In this document: positions 9,273 through 18,173 of the stretch, one piece after another
Layout of the letters: the number at the start of each line of letters is the position of its first letter
How positions within the stretch are numbered: the stretch's first letter is position 1
From: VRUE01 sp963774555
Lineage (GTDB): Bacteria > Actinomycetota > Thermoleophilia > Solirubrobacterales > 70-9
Direction: 5' to 3'
Length of the DNA stretch: 64,000 nt
Assembly (NCBI GenBank): GCA_963774555.1
Contig: CAVZFL010000002.1
Span: 186,001-250,000 of the forward strand
Made by a program: the position numbers and the translations under genes
Notes under the pieces: generated by a model
Databases searched by the model: none
The model's input: the letters and a program-made list of their open reading frames with translations, nothing else
What the model was told of the DNA's origin: nothing

Positions 9273-9872
9273 TCAGAGCTCCCGGATCACGCGCGCCGGG
9301 TTGCCGGCCGCGATCACGCCGGCGGGAATCGAGCCGGTGACGACGGCGCCGGCGCCGATCACCGAGTCGGAGCCGATCGTCGCCCCCTTGAGGATCCGCG
9401 CGCCCATCCCGACGAAGACGTTGTCGCCGATCTCGACCGGCGCCAGCTTGGGCGACCCGGTCTTGCGCCGTTCGGGGTGAAGATCGTGGAAGTCGCTGTC
9501 GAAGATCTCGACGTGGGCCCCAAAGAGCCCGTCGGCACCGATCCGGATGCCGGCGCCCTCGCACTTGATCATCAGGTTGTTGTTGAACTCGGTGCGATCG
9601 CCGACCTCGATCCGCGATTGCGCCTTGCTTGCCTCGACGTGGCAGTAGCCGCTGTAGAACAGCGGCGAGTCGTTCCAGCCGAACTGCACGCCCTCGCCGA
9701 GCACGACCTCGCCCGGCCCGGCGAAGAGCACCGGCTGCAGACGGGTGGGGGCGCCGCCGCTCGGCCGGCAGGAGGAGAGCAGGCGGTACTTCCAGATTCG
9801 CGGCCGCTGGGCGAGCTCCCCCGCCGATCGCGCGATTCGCGCCCTGCCGCGCCGCTCAGATCCCGCGCGCAT
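9273..9872 (-). CDS. Hexapeptide-repeat acyltransferase
   Basis: The 199-residue protein ends in a left-handed beta-helix built of hexapeptide repeats: IEVGDRTEFNNNL, IRIGADGLFGAHVEIFDSDFHDL, VEIGDNVFVGMGARILKGATIG, SVIGAGAVVTGSIPAGVIAAGNPARVI. This is the LbetaH family of acetyltransferases (MaaT/WbbJ type), which O- or N-acetylate sugars using acetyl-CoA. The conserved DFHDL loop carries the likely catalytic His. The Arg-rich N-terminus (about 45 residues) is poorly conserved. It overlaps the GT2 gene upstream by 17 bp, so it is in the same operon and probably decorates the same polysaccharide. Confidence 0.85.
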   Translation of the reverse strand: MRAGSERRGRARIARSAGELAQRPRIWKYRLLSSCRPSGGAPTRLQPVLFAGPGEVVLGEGVQFGWNDSPLFYSGYCHVEASKAQSRIEVGDRTEFNNNLMIKCEGAGIRIGADGLFGAHVEIFDSDFHDLHPERRKTGSPKLAPVEIGDNVFVGMGARILKGATIGSDSVIGAGAVVTGSIPAGVIAAGNPARVIREL

Positions 9873-11046
9873 GCAGGCGGAGGCGGTCGTAGTGGGCGCG
9901 CAGGCGGTGGCCGGCGCCGGTCGCCAGGAAGAGCGGGAACCAGAGCGTGCGGCCGGAGCCGATCAGGCGGCGCAGGCGCAGGCCCCACCACTCGCGCAGC
10001 CGGCGCGTCCGGGGATAGGTCTCGAGGGCAAAGCCGACGAGCTGGTCGGCCGAGGCCGCGCCGGAGCCCTCGGCCCGGCCCTGGTCGTAGGCTCGGCTCG
10101 CGCGCCAGAGCGCCTGGCGGGCGAGGGTGCGGGAGACCAGGTCGTGCAGTCGGCCGCCGTTGGGGAGCTCGGCGCCGGCGCCGGCGAAGAAGTTGTCGAA
10201 CGCGGTTCGGCGGTCGGTCAGCGAGACGATCGGCCCGGAGTCGTCGACCAGCATCTTGCGCGACATGCTCTCGGTGTGGATGCGGTAGAGCGCCTGCGCC
10301 GCGCCCTTGACGTAGGCGACGTCGGCGACCGTGGCGACCCGCAGCCACATGTTGACCTCGCTCATGTGGCCGGCCGCGGGGTCGTACTCGCCGACCCGAC
10401 GCTGCACCGACGTCCTCACCACCGCCTCCGGCGAGGAGATGCAGCCGTGCCCGGAGCGGCAGCGCAGGCGAATCCAGTCTTCGCCCGACCAGACCTTCGT
10501 CCCGCGCCAGCGATCGGCGCGCGGCAGGGGCAGCCGGATCCAGCCCTCATCCGACCAGATCCTCGCCCCCGCGCCCCGCTTGTCGAGCGCCGGCAACGGC
10601 TGGCCGGAGACGAACTGGACGGCTCGTCCGTAGACCAGCCCGACCTCCGGATGGGTCTCCATCACGCTCGTCGCCCGCTGCAGCGCCCCTGGCACGAGCA
10701 GGTCGTCGGCCGAGATGATCACCACGTAGTCGCTGTCGGCGGCCCAGGCCAGACCTTCGTTCGCGGTGGCAACGAGACCCATGTTGCGATCGTGGCGGCG
10801 GTACTCCACCCGCTCGTCGCGCCCCGCGATCGCACCTGCCACAGCCGGTGTGCGATCCGGCGAGCAGTCGTCGACGATCAGGACGCGGACCTCGACACCT
10901 TCCTGGCTGAGGACGCTGTCGACGCACTCGCCGAGGTGCTCGGCGTAGTTGTAACAGGGCACGACGACCTTGACGAGCGGTCCCGCCTTCACGGTGGAAT
11001 CGCTCGCCGTATTGCGCTCTGGGGCTCTCAGGGCGGTCTCAGGCAT
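9856..11046 (-). CDS. Family 2 glycosyltransferase with an internal 22-residue duplication
   Basis: The GT-A domain occupies roughly residues 20-260: VKVVVPCYNYAEHLGECVDSVL, VLIVDDCSPDRT, NEGLAWAADSDYVVIISADDLL (DD metal site), then AGHMSEVNMWLRVATVADVAYV. The C-terminal 100 residues are helical and basic. The ATG at 11046 is preferred; a TTG at 11055 is also in frame. Between residues about 155 and 195 the pattern WSDEGWIRL...WSGEDWIRL repeats, reflecting an imperfect 66-bp tandem duplication at about 10466-10580. The insert is not part of the conserved fold. The gene heads the operon with the acyltransferase, flippase and GT4. Confidence 0.83.
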   Translation of the reverse strand: MPETALRAPERNTASDSTVKAGPLVKVVVPCYNYAEHLGECVDSVLSQEGVEVRVLIVDDCSPDRTPAVAGAIAGRDERVEYRRHDRNMGLVATANEGLAWAADSDYVVIISADDLLVPGALQRATSVMETHPEVGLVYGRAVQFVSGQPLPALDKRGAGARIWSDEGWIRLPLPRADRWRGTKVWSGEDWIRLRCRSGHGCISSPEAVVRTSVQRRVGEYDPAAGHMSEVNMWLRVATVADVAYVKGAAQALYRIHTESMSRKMLVDDSGPIVSLTDRRTAFDNFFAGAGAELPNGGRLHDLVSRTLARQALWRASRAYDQGRAEGSGAASADQLVGFALETYPRTRRLREWWGLRLRRLIGSGRTLWFPLFLATGAGHRLRAHYDRLRLHARGI

Positions 11047-11088
11047 CGGTCTCAATGAAAAAACGGCGGGGCGATCGGAAACCTTGCG

Positions 11089-11832
11089 TCATGCGCGCGC
11101 TTCCGGGCTGCCCGCCCAGGCGGGAGAGGACAGGCGCCTGCGCAGCCCGTCGAAGACGACGATCGCCCCGCACCAGATGACGAGGATCGCGAGCGCGGCG
11201 ATCGCCGCTTTCTTCTTGCCCGGCGAGGTCTGCTTCGCCCCGGTTTCCGCCGCGCCGAGCTGCACGACCCGCAGACCCCCCCTCGGCGACGATGCCCGAC
11301 CCGCTTCCGCGGTGAGGGCGGCAATCGCCGCCCTCGAGAGCCGCGCGGCCCCCTCGCGGCTGGGCGCGGTCGCGAGCAGGGTGAGGATCGGCTGGTCGGT
11401 GTCCTCGCTGATGTTGAGGACGTAGGGCTCGTGGGGCTGTGTGACTTCGAGCGCCTGCGTCGCCAGGGGCGTTTCGGTCGCCGGCGTCGAGGTGCTCGGC
11501 CCGAGCACGCCGATCGCCGCAGCTGAAAGCCCGAGCTCGTCCGCCATCGCGGCCCTCGCCCGGTCCCCCGCCATCAGGTCCCCCAGCAGCGTCGCGCGGG
11601 TGAAGATCGAGGTGGCGCCTTTCGGGCGACTGGCGACCACCAGCGACTGCGGCGTATCGACCAGGGCCCGCTCGAAGGCATATCCCGACACGGTGGTGCG
11701 GCTGCGAAGGCCGAACGGCGACAGCGAAACCTGGTACATCGCAAGCACGCCGACCCCGATCGCGAGCAACGAGCCGAGGGCGAGCAGGACCGGCCGCCGC
11801 CAAAGCGCTCTGAGGATTCCGACGGACTCCAT
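11089..11832 (-). CDS. Wzz-like chain-length/co-polymerase protein (paralog 1)
   Basis: The 247 residues have a helix near 13-35 (LLALGSLLAIGVGVLAMYQV), a periplasmic stretch with ALVDTPQSLVVA, TRATLLGDLMAGDRARAAMADELGL and PILTLLATAPSREGAARLSRAA, and a second helix near 208-230 (IAALAILVIWCGAIVVF). This two-helix layout matches polysaccharide co-polymerases (PF02706-like), which set chain length with a Wzy polymerase. No tyrosine-kinase domain or Tyr-rich tail is fused. It follows paralog 2 by 9 bp and is probably co-transcribed with it. Assignment rests on topology and on resemblance to the fused Wzz-like part at 4519-5290. Confidence 0.65.
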   Translation of the reverse strand: MESVGILRALWRRPVLLALGSLLAIGVGVLAMYQVSLSPFGLRSRTTVSGYAFERALVDTPQSLVVASRPKGATSIFTRATLLGDLMAGDRARAAMADELGLSAAAIGVLGPSTSTPATETPLATQALEVTQPHEPYVLNISEDTDQPILTLLATAPSREGAARLSRAAIAALTAEAGRASSPRGGLRVVQLGAAETGAKQTSPGKKKAAIAALAILVIWCGAIVVFDGLRRRLSSPAWAGSPEARA

Positions 11833-11841
11833 CGGCGCTGC

Positions 11842-12615
11842 TCAGATCGCCGGCTGCGAGGTTGCCGGGTCCCCCGAGGCCACCCAGCCACGCCGCACCC
11901 GGGCGATGAACAGAACGGCGGCGGAGGCGATGGCGAAGACGAAGAGGAAGACGAGGATCGCCAGCGGGATCCCGACCCCGGAATCGACCTCGCTGCCGTG
12001 GGCGCGGCCGAGCTGGACCAGCCTCACCCGCTCGGCGCCCGGCGTCGCGTGCTGCGAGGCGAGGGCGCCGAGGTAGTCCCGCAGGCCGTCGACAGCGGCG
12101 TTCGCGAGTTTGCCGGCGGCTGGACCGGCGGGGGCCTCGGAGTAGATGTTGAGGACCGGCACCGTCGGGTTTGCCTGGATGCTCAGCCGGTATTCCTCCG
12201 GCGAGCGGAGGATGTCCGAGGTCTTCGGCTGGTGCGCCCCGTCGGCGATCACCCGCGGCTGTTCGGGCGTCAGCGGCGCCGAGACATTGATCGCGGCGGC
12301 GGGGACGCCGGCGCGCCGGGCGATGTAGGCGCGCACCGGCGGGCTCGCCATCACGTTGCCGAGCAGCAGAGCGCGGTTGGTCAGGCTCTCGATGCTGTAG
12401 GTGTCCTCGCGCAGGTCGATCACCGACGACCGCGGGGTATCGACGACCACCTGGGTCGAGGCGCTGGCCACGCCCAGCGCGTGCTGCTCGAGCCGCGGCG
12501 GCAGGAAGCCGATGCCGTAGAGGACCCGCGTCGCGGCCAGGATCGCCAGCGCCACGGCGATCGCCAGGCCGACCTTCTGCCCCCAGAGTTCGCGCAGGTG
12601 CATGCCCAGTTGCAT
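11842..12615 (-). CDS. Wzz-like chain-length/co-polymerase protein (paralog 2)
   Basis: About 257 residues with a helix near 17-36 (VGLAIAVALAILAATRVLYG), a periplasmic part carrying QVVVDTPRSSVIDL, LTNRALLLGNVMASPPVRAYIARRAGV, YRLSIQANPTVPVLNIYSEAP and LRDYLGALASQHA, and a C-terminal helix (IPLAILVFLFVFAIASAAVLF) ending in RVRRGW. The last stretch closely matches the fused Wzz-like domain (VFAISFGLLFLLAQIRRGW), so the two are sister sequences. ATGs at 12615 or 12603 and a TTG at 12618 are possible starts; an AAAGG lies just upstream. It is the first gene of the minus-strand run facing the divergent gene at 12708. Confidence 0.68.
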   Translation of the reverse strand: MQLGMHLRELWGQKVGLAIAVALAILAATRVLYGIGFLPPRLEQHALGVASASTQVVVDTPRSSVIDLREDTYSIESLTNRALLLGNVMASPPVRAYIARRAGVPAAAINVSAPLTPEQPRVIADGAHQPKTSDILRSPEEYRLSIQANPTVPVLNIYSEAPAGPAAGKLANAAVDGLRDYLGALASQHATPGAERVRLVQLGRAHGSEVDSGVGIPLAILVFLFVFAIASAAVLFIARVRRGWVASGDPATSQPAI

Positions 12616-12707
12616 CAACCTTTCAACGGGGGCCGGGAAGGCGATCTTGCGCCACCGCGGCCCCAGCTCACAAGAACACGGCTGAGGCAGGCGTTGTTAG
12701 CTGAGGC

Positions 12708-14303
12708 ATGGAGACAGACCGCGCCCCCAAAACGACCGTTGCGGTTCGGCCGGGCGCGGCGATCCACTCGCGACGGCGGCTGTTCGCCGCCCTGGAAGCG
12801 GCCTTCCCGGTCTCCTTCATTGCCGCCGATGGCGGCGATTCGGGGGCCGCGGGAGCGATCGAAGTTCGCGACGGCGACCCCACACCGTCCGATTGCAACG
12901 GGGCGACCGCGAGTGCTCCGAGGCTGATCGTCGGCGACGCCCGCTCGAATCGGCCGCTCGCCACGGTGCGTTTTGCCGAGCGCGGTTCGCTCGACCGCCG
13001 CATCCGCGGCATCTCGGTCACCGACTCCGTCGATGCCCCGACGCCAGGCTCGACCGGCACCGCCGAGGACGAGGTCCTCGCCTCGACCTCCGCCGGACCG
13101 GCATGGACGCGGTCACGCGGGGACAGCCCCGTCTACCGGCTGGCCTCCTCGCTGCCCGAGCTCGGCCCGCAGCAGGGCTTGCGCGATCTGCTCGCCGAGC
13201 GCGCCCTGACCCTCGTTGCCCTGGTCCAGTTCCTGCGCTCGCTGACCCCCGATAACTTCGACCCGCCGGAGCTGCGCGCGGCGATCCTCTTCGACGACCC
13301 GAACCTGCGCTGGCGCACCTACGGGTTCATCGACTTCAGGCAGCTCGCCGACCACGCCGAGGCCCACGACTACCACGCCTCGATGGCGATGATCCCGCTC
13401 GACGGGTGGCACCAGCACCGCGCCACCGTCGATCTCTTCCGCCGCCGCCGCGACCGGCTCTCGCTCGTCCTGCACGGCAACAACCACCTCGCCCGCGAAC
13501 TGATGCGTCCAGCGGGCGACGACAGCGCGATCGCGATCGCCGCCCAGGCCCTGCGCCGGGCCGCCCGCTTCGAAGCGCACTACGGCCTGCGCATGGACCG
13601 GCTGATGACGCCGCCACACGGGATGTGCTCGGCGAGCACGGCCAGCGCCCTCGGCTCGCTCGGATTCGACGCCCTCTGCGCGATCCACCCGCTGCCCTGG
13701 ACCGAGCAGCCCCCTGCCGATCGGCCGCTCGCCGGCTGGGACCCGGCGGAGTTCGCGGCCGGCTGCGCGGTGATTCCGCGGGTCCACCTGAGCACGCCGT
13801 TCGAGCAGATCGCGCTGCGCGCCTTCCTCGGCCATCCCCTGATCCTCTACGGGCACCATGACGACCTCGCCGGCGGCCTCGATCTGCTCGCCGACACCGC
13901 CGCGCGCGTCAACCGCCTCGGCGACGTTCGCTGGGCCTCGCTGGGTGAGATCGCGGCCGGCAACTACGCGGCCAAGGTCGAGGGCAGCCGGCTGCGCGTG
14001 CGGCCCTACTCCCACCGCCTCCGCCTCGAGCTGCCGCCCGGCGTCGATCGGCTCGTCCTCGAGCCTCCCCGAGGTCCCGACGGCGGCTTTGCCGGCTGGT
14101 CGGTCGATGGCGCCACCAACCACCCGTTCGGCTCTTCCGCCCCTTGCGGCGCCGGTGACGTCGAGGTCCGCCTCCAGCCGTCGCGTCAAGTCGACCCGCT
14201 GAGCGTGCCCGCACCGGCGGGCAGCGTCTGGCCGATACTGAGGCGGACCGCAACCGAGACGCGGGATCGTCTGCGCCCGCTGATCCAAACAGGTACTGCG
14301 TGA
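12708..14303 (+). CDS. Polysaccharide deacetylase/NodB-superfamily-like protein
   Basis: This 531-residue protein has no clear signal peptide. The central part (about 185-420) looks like a glycoside hydrolase/deacetylase barrel: AAILFDDPNLRWRTYGFIDF (DD pair at a metal site), ASMAMIPLDGWH, LSLVLHGNNHLARELM (H-x3-H), MTPPHGMCSASTASAL and PLILYGHHDDLAGGLDLL. These match the motif layout of the NodB superfamily, but no close family is recognised. The C-terminal 120 residues look beta-rich and could bind glycan. It is transcribed divergently from the Wzz-like genes, and its stop overlaps the GTG of the beta-helix gene (GTGA), so the two are likely co-translated. Confidence 0.55.
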   Translation: METDRAPKTTVAVRPGAAIHSRRRLFAALEAAFPVSFIAADGGDSGAAGAIEVRDGDPTPSDCNGATASAPRLIVGDARSNRPLATVRFAERGSLDRRIRGISVTDSVDAPTPGSTGTAEDEVLASTSAGPAWTRSRGDSPVYRLASSLPELGPQQGLRDLLAERALTLVALVQFLRSLTPDNFDPPELRAAILFDDPNLRWRTYGFIDFRQLADHAEAHDYHASMAMIPLDGWHQHRATVDLFRRRRDRLSLVLHGNNHLARELMRPAGDDSAIAIAAQALRRAARFEAHYGLRMDRLMTPPHGMCSASTASALGSLGFDALCAIHPLPWTEQPPADRPLAGWDPAEFAAGCAVIPRVHLSTPFEQIALRAFLGHPLILYGHHDDLAGGLDLLADTAARVNRLGDVRWASLGEIAAGNYAAKVEGSRLRVRPYSHRLRLELPPGVDRLVLEPPRGPDGGFAGWSVDGATNHPFGSSAPCGAGDVEVRLQPSRQVDPLSVPAPAGSVWPILRRTATETRDRLRPLIQTGTA

Positions 14304-15274
14304 TCGAACAGCTGCCGCAGGTCTGGCGGGGCGTGAGCGCGCTGCTTGGCGTGCTCGCCGTGGCACTCGCCGGCGGCTCCGCGACGCCGCGAGGTCACCC
14401 CACCGACTGTTTCCCGCAACCGAGCAGGTGCGGCTATCCCGACGCCACCAACACCGGCGTCCCCCCCGGCGTCAGCCTGACTCCCTCGGGGGCCATCACC
14501 GTCACCGACGACGGCACCACCCTGAGCGGGCTGCGGATCACGGGAACCGTGACCGTCGCCGCCGACGACGTCACGATCGAAGACAGCCGCATCGCCGAGC
14601 GGTCGGGCGGTACCGGCAGCTACGCGGTGATCCTCAACCAGGGCGCCGACAACTTCACCATCCACGACAGCGAGGTGCTGGGTCCCGCAACCCCCGGCAA
14701 GGGCCTGCAGTCAGCGGTCTGGAACCACTACGGCAACCCGGGCGCCAACGCGACCCGGGTCTACTTCCACCGTTGCGCCGATTGCTGGGAGGGCAGCGGC
14801 GCCTTCCACGACGACTACATGGTGGTCGACGCCGCCTACCCCGGCTCCCACGACGAGGACATCTACGTCTGCGGCGGCCGGGTCGACGTCGACCACAGCA
14901 CCCTGATCAACCGCCACAACCAGACCGCGACCGTTTTCGGCGACACCGCCGGCTGCGGCGGCAATCGCTTCACGGTCACCGACAGCCTCCTCGCCGGCGG
15001 CGGCTTCGTGCTCTACCCGCAGGCCAACAGCGAAGCGAGGACCGGGTCGATGACGGTGGTCGGCAACCGCTTCGCCCGCTGCAGCACCGCGGCGAAATAC
15101 GAAGCGAGCAGCGGCGGCACCAGCTGCCGAGCCGGTGCCGACGCCCACGGCATCTACCCCCACGGTGGCTACTACGGTGTCGCCGCCTACTACTACCGCG
15201 GCAAGGGCCAGACCTGGAAGCGCAACGTCTGGGACGACAACCTGCGGCCCGTCTGCCCCACGGGGAGCTGCTAG
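14300..15274 (+). CDS. Secreted parallel beta-helix protein (paralog A)
   Basis: 324 residues with an N-terminal hydrophobic segment (VSALLGVLAVALAGG) that could be a signal peptide. After residue 35 it shows CFPQPSRCGYPDATNTGVPPG, then short repeating strands (TVTVAADDVTIEDSRIAERS, NFTIHDSEVLG) typical of right-handed parallel beta-helices of the pectate-lyase type. A hallmark block HDEDIYVCGGRVDVDHSTL, QTATVFGDT and DSLLAGGGFVLYPQAN recurs in two neighbouring genes. Several Cys are conserved among the three, suggesting disulphides outside the cell. It may cleave or bind the polysaccharide made here, but no catalytic residues can be assigned. Confidence 0.7.
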   Translation: MIEQLPQVWRGVSALLGVLAVALAGGSATPRGHPTDCFPQPSRCGYPDATNTGVPPGVSLTPSGAITVTDDGTTLSGLRITGTVTVAADDVTIEDSRIAERSGGTGSYAVILNQGADNFTIHDSEVLGPATPGKGLQSAVWNHYGNPGANATRVYFHRCADCWEGSGAFHDDYMVVDAAYPGSHDEDIYVCGGRVDVDHSTLINRHNQTATVFGDTAGCGGNRFTVTDSLLAGGGFVLYPQANSEARTGSMTVVGNRFARCSTAAKYEASSGGTSCRAGADAHGIYPHGGYYGVAAYYYRGKGQTWKRNVWDDNLRPVCPTGSC

Positions 15275-15313
15275 CCGGGGTTCGCCGCAGATTGCCCGTG
15301 GTCGACACCGGGT

Positions 15314-17233
15314 ATGGTTGCCAACGAGATGCCTGGTTTACCAATTATTCGCCATCTCACGGGGGGGCTGGGATTGCTGGCCCTCCTCTGCCTTGGCGCC
15401 GCCGCCTTCGTCCTGCCGCCCGCTGCGTCGGCGGCGTCCAGCGGCTGCCTTGCCAACCCGAGCGCCTGCGGCTTCCCCGATCAGACGAACACCGGAGTGC
15501 CAGCGGGAACGACGCTGACCCCGGCGGGATCGCAGACGGTCTCGACCAACGGCGCCGTCCTCGATGGCCTCGAAATCACCGGCACCGTCACCGTCACCGC
15601 CGACAACGTGACGATCCAGAACAGCCGCATCGTCAGAAACTCGGGCGGCAGCGGCAGCTACGCGGTGATCCTCAACAACGGCGCCGACAACTTCACGATC
15701 AAGGACACCGAGGTGGTGGGGCCGCCAAGCGACACGGAAGGCCTCCAGTCCGCGGTCTGGAACCACTACGGCAACCCGGGCGCCACCGCCACCCGGGACT
15801 ACTTCCACCGCTGCGCCGACTGTTGGGAGGGCGCCGGAACCTTCCGCGACGACTACATGGTGGTCGACGCCGCCTACTCCGGCTCCCACGACGAGGACAT
15901 CTACGTCTGCGGCGACGTGGTCGACGTCGACCACAGCACCCTGGTCAACACCCACCAGCAGACCGCCACGGTGTTCGGCGACACGATCTGCGGCCCCAAC
16001 GACTTCACCGTCACCAACAGCCTCCTGGCGGGCGGCGGCTTCCTCGTCTACCCGCAGGCCAACAGCAGCTCGGCGACCGGCACCTCGAACGTCTCCGGCA
16101 ACCGGTTCGCCCGCTGCACCACCAGCATCGTCTACAACTCCGGCAGCGGCGGCAGGACCTGCAGCGGCGGTGCCGACAGCTTCGGCTACTACCCGCTCGG
16201 GGGCTATTACGGCGTCGCGGCCTACAGCTACGGGGGTTCGGGAAATGTTTGGGCAAACAACGTCTGGGACGACAGCGGCCAGCCGGTCTGCGACGACGGC
16301 ACCCTCGGCTGCGGCGCGGCGGCCCCGCCGCCCGAAGAAGAACCTCCGGTTGAAGAACCGCCGGTTGAAGAAGAACCTCCGGTTGAAGAACCGCCGGTTG
16401 AAGAAGAACCTCCGGTTGAAGAACCGGAACCGCCATCCGGGGCTCCGGCGAGCGCGGTCTGGGAAGCTCCCGCCGAAGCCCAGATCGACGTTCCGGTCAC
16501 CCTCGACGGAACCGCCTCGAGCGGCGACGGTCCACTGAGCTGCACCTGGTCGTTCGAAAACGAAAGCGGCAGCATCGTCTGGGAGACGCGCGAAGGCTGC
16601 GAGATCGAATTCACCTTCCAGCAGGCCGACACCAAGTTCGTCAAGCTGATCGTGCGCGACGCCAACGGCGATGTCGACGCCAACCGCCAGTCCTTCCCCG
16701 TCTCCGCGTCCGCTCCCCCACCGCCACCGCCACCACCACCGCCGCCGCCAACCGAAGAACCGCCGGTGGAAGAACCCGTGCCACCGGGTGAAGAACCGGA
16801 ATCGCCGGCTGAACCGGCGCCCCTCTCCGGGCCCGTCACCGCTTCAATTGCCTCGACGCTCGCGCCGCCATCCAGCGCCGCGCCGCACGGGCCGGTCAGG
16901 GCAATCTGGAGTGTCCCGGCCGGTGCCCGGCCGGGCGGCTGGGTGACGCTCGACGGCACCGCTTCGCGCGGCGACGGTCCCCTTTTCTGCGTCTGGACGA
17001 TCGAAGGCGCTCGGGGCGCGCATCGCGCGCGCCGGACCGGCTGCCGGATCCACCTCCGCCTGCCAAGCAGCGGCACCAGATACGTCAAGCTCACGGTTAG
17101 CGATGGGAATGGCACGACCGACGGCCTGCGCCGCACGATCCGGGTCAGGGAGCCGCTCGCCCACTCCCCGTCGGTACAGCGGCAGGCCGCGCCGAGCGGC
17201 CACGTACTCTCCCTCAGGCGGAAAGCTCGCTAG
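15314..17233 (+). CDS. Secreted beta-helix protein with PKD-like domains and Pro/Glu linkers (paralog B)
   Basis: 639 residues. A signal peptide ends near the ASAASSGCLANPS junction, about residue 42. Residues about 45-330 form a beta-helix domain sharing CGFPDQTNTGVPAG, HDEDIYVCG and TNSLLAGGGFLVYPQAN with paralog A. A Pro/Glu linker coded by 33-bp repeats follows, then a PKD-like domain (VTLDGTASSGDGPLSCTWSFE), a poly-Pro linker and a second similar domain (VTLDGTASRGDGPLFCVWTIE). Such stalks usually hold domains away from the cell wall. The start may be 15314 or 15329. The 3' end overlaps the convergent Wzz-like gene by 20 bp. Confidence 0.75.
   Translation: MVANEMPGLPIIRHLTGGLGLLALLCLGAAAFVLPPAASAASSGCLANPSACGFPDQTNTGVPAGTTLTPAGSQTVSTNGAVLDGLEITGTVTVTADNVTIQNSRIVRNSGGSGSYAVILNNGADNFTIKDTEVVGPPSDTEGLQSAVWNHYGNPGATATRDYFHRCADCWEGAGTFRDDYMVVDAAYSGSHDEDIYVCGDVVDVDHSTLVNTHQQTATVFGDTICGPNDFTVTNSLLAGGGFLVYPQANSSSATGTSNVSGNRFARCTTSIVYNSGSGGRTCSGGADSFGYYPLGGYYGVAAYSYGGSGNVWANNVWDDSGQPVCDDGTLGCGAAAPPPEEEPPVEEPPVEEEPPVEEPPVEEEPPVEEPEPPSGAPASAVWEAPAEAQIDVPVTLDGTASSGDGPLSCTWSFENESGSIVWETREGCEIEFTFQQADTKFVKLIVRDANGDVDANRQSFPVSASAPPPPPPPPPPPPTEEPPVEEPVPPGEEPESPAEPAPLSGPVTASIASTLAPPSSAAPHGPVRAIWSVPAGARPGGWVTLDGTASRGDGPLFCVWTIEGARGAHRARRTGCRIHLRLPSSGTRYVKLTVSDGNGTTDGLRRTIRVREPLAHSPSVQRQAAPSGHVLSLRRKAR
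16334..16425 (+). repeat. 33-bp tandem repeat coding a Pro/Glu linker
   Basis: Units at 16334-16366 and 16367-16399 are identical, and a partial third runs from 16400 to about 16425. Each encodes EEEPPVEEPPV, an acidic, proline-rich linker between the beta-helix and the first PKD-like domain. Repeats of this kind change copy number easily, so the linker length may vary between strains. Confidence 0.9.
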
Positions 17234-18005
17234 AGGGAGCCGACTCGACGGGGTGCCCGCGCCCCTCCGCCTCTTCGATCTGCCGCCAGCTGCGCATGAA
17301 CCAGGAGCTTCCGATAATCGCTCCGCAGCCGAGCAGGATCAGGATGATCGTGGCAGCAAGGGCATAGCGCCGCGGCAGGCCTCGCGTCGCCGTCTCGGCC
17401 AGCGGCGGGCTGATCTGCCTGACGACGAGCTGGTGAACGGCGGGGATGTCCTGGGACGTCGCGACCGTCCCCAGGTAGCGGCGCAGCTGAACCATCGTCT
17501 GGGCCGAGAGCCTGCGCGCGACCTCGATCTGCGGTGCCTGGGCGACGATGTGGAGGATCGGCAGGGTTTCGTCGGTCGAGACGTTGAGGATCGTCGCTTC
17601 GGCATCGGGGACGCCGCGGCTGGCCGGGGTCGTCACCGGCGCCGGCTGAACGCCCGGGGTGCTGACGTTTGCCGGCGGCACCACGACCAGCATCTCGGCC
17701 GGGACCCCGGCCCCCTTGGCGATCGCGTCCTTCAGCGGCCCGTTCGTCATCAGGTTGCCGAGGAGGTTCGCCCGGCCGGCCAGGGTGGGCAGATCCGGCC
17801 CGCGGCCGCCGACGGCGACGACCTGCGAGTCGCGCGTATCGATCAGGATGTCCGAGGAGGCAAGCGCAACCTGGTACTGGCGGCTCTGCGGCGGCAACCC
17901 CGGGCGGAAGGCGAGCAGGAAGCCGATCAGAAGCGCGATCCCGAGCACGAGGCCGACCAGGCGGCGTCGCCTCGACAGTTCTCGCAAGATCTTGACCAGC
18001 TCCAA
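17214..18005 (-). CDS. Wzz-like chain-length/co-polymerase protein (paralog 3)
   Basis: 263 residues with a first helix near 18-36 (LVGLVLGIALLIGFLLAF), a periplasmic part with SSDILIDTRDSQVVAVG, LAGRANLLGNLMTNGPLKDAIAKGAGV, LPILHIVAQAPQIEVARRLS and LRRYLGTVATSQ, and a second helix near 220-240 (ALAATIILILLGCGAIIGSSWF). The order of motifs is the same as in the other Wzz-like copies, so this is a third free-standing paralog. It is separated from them by the beta-helix genes and is read divergently from the epimerase gene at 18174. No kinase partner is seen. Confidence 0.66.
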   Translation of the reverse strand: MELVKILRELSRRRRLVGLVLGIALLIGFLLAFRPGLPPQSRQYQVALASSDILIDTRDSQVVAVGGRGPDLPTLAGRANLLGNLMTNGPLKDAIAKGAGVPAEMLVVVPPANVSTPGVQPAPVTTPASRGVPDAEATILNVSTDETLPILHIVAQAPQIEVARRLSAQTMVQLRRYLGTVATSQDIPAVHQLVVRQISPPLAETATRGLPRRYALAATIILILLGCGAIIGSSWFMRSWRQIEEAEGRGHPVESAPSSELSA

Positions 18006-18173
18006 CGGGGCCCTCCAGCGCCTTGAGTTGAGTTCCGCATCGAGGCCTTCTGCCCCGGCAATAGACGAACGTCGGTCCCCCCGGTCTTCTTGCGGGCCAC
18101 GCGGGGCGGGCGATAAAAGAATCCCGCCACCCCGGGCGTTTATCCGGCGACTCTGACCTGCAAACCAATCGGG

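Noticed and set aside
7702..9564. Long minus-strand frame joined upstream of the GT4 gene (would make a 968-residue protein)
   Set aside because: Only the part from 7701 downward has glycosyltransferase motifs. The upstream part is Arg/Pro-rich antisense-type text lying over the flippase in another frame, a common effect of high GC.
7911..10310. Plus-strand frame of about 799 residues
   Set aside because: It lies opposite three well-supported minus-strand genes, has no hydrophobic or domain pattern and is rich in Arg, Gly, Asp and Gln, as expected of a shadow frame.
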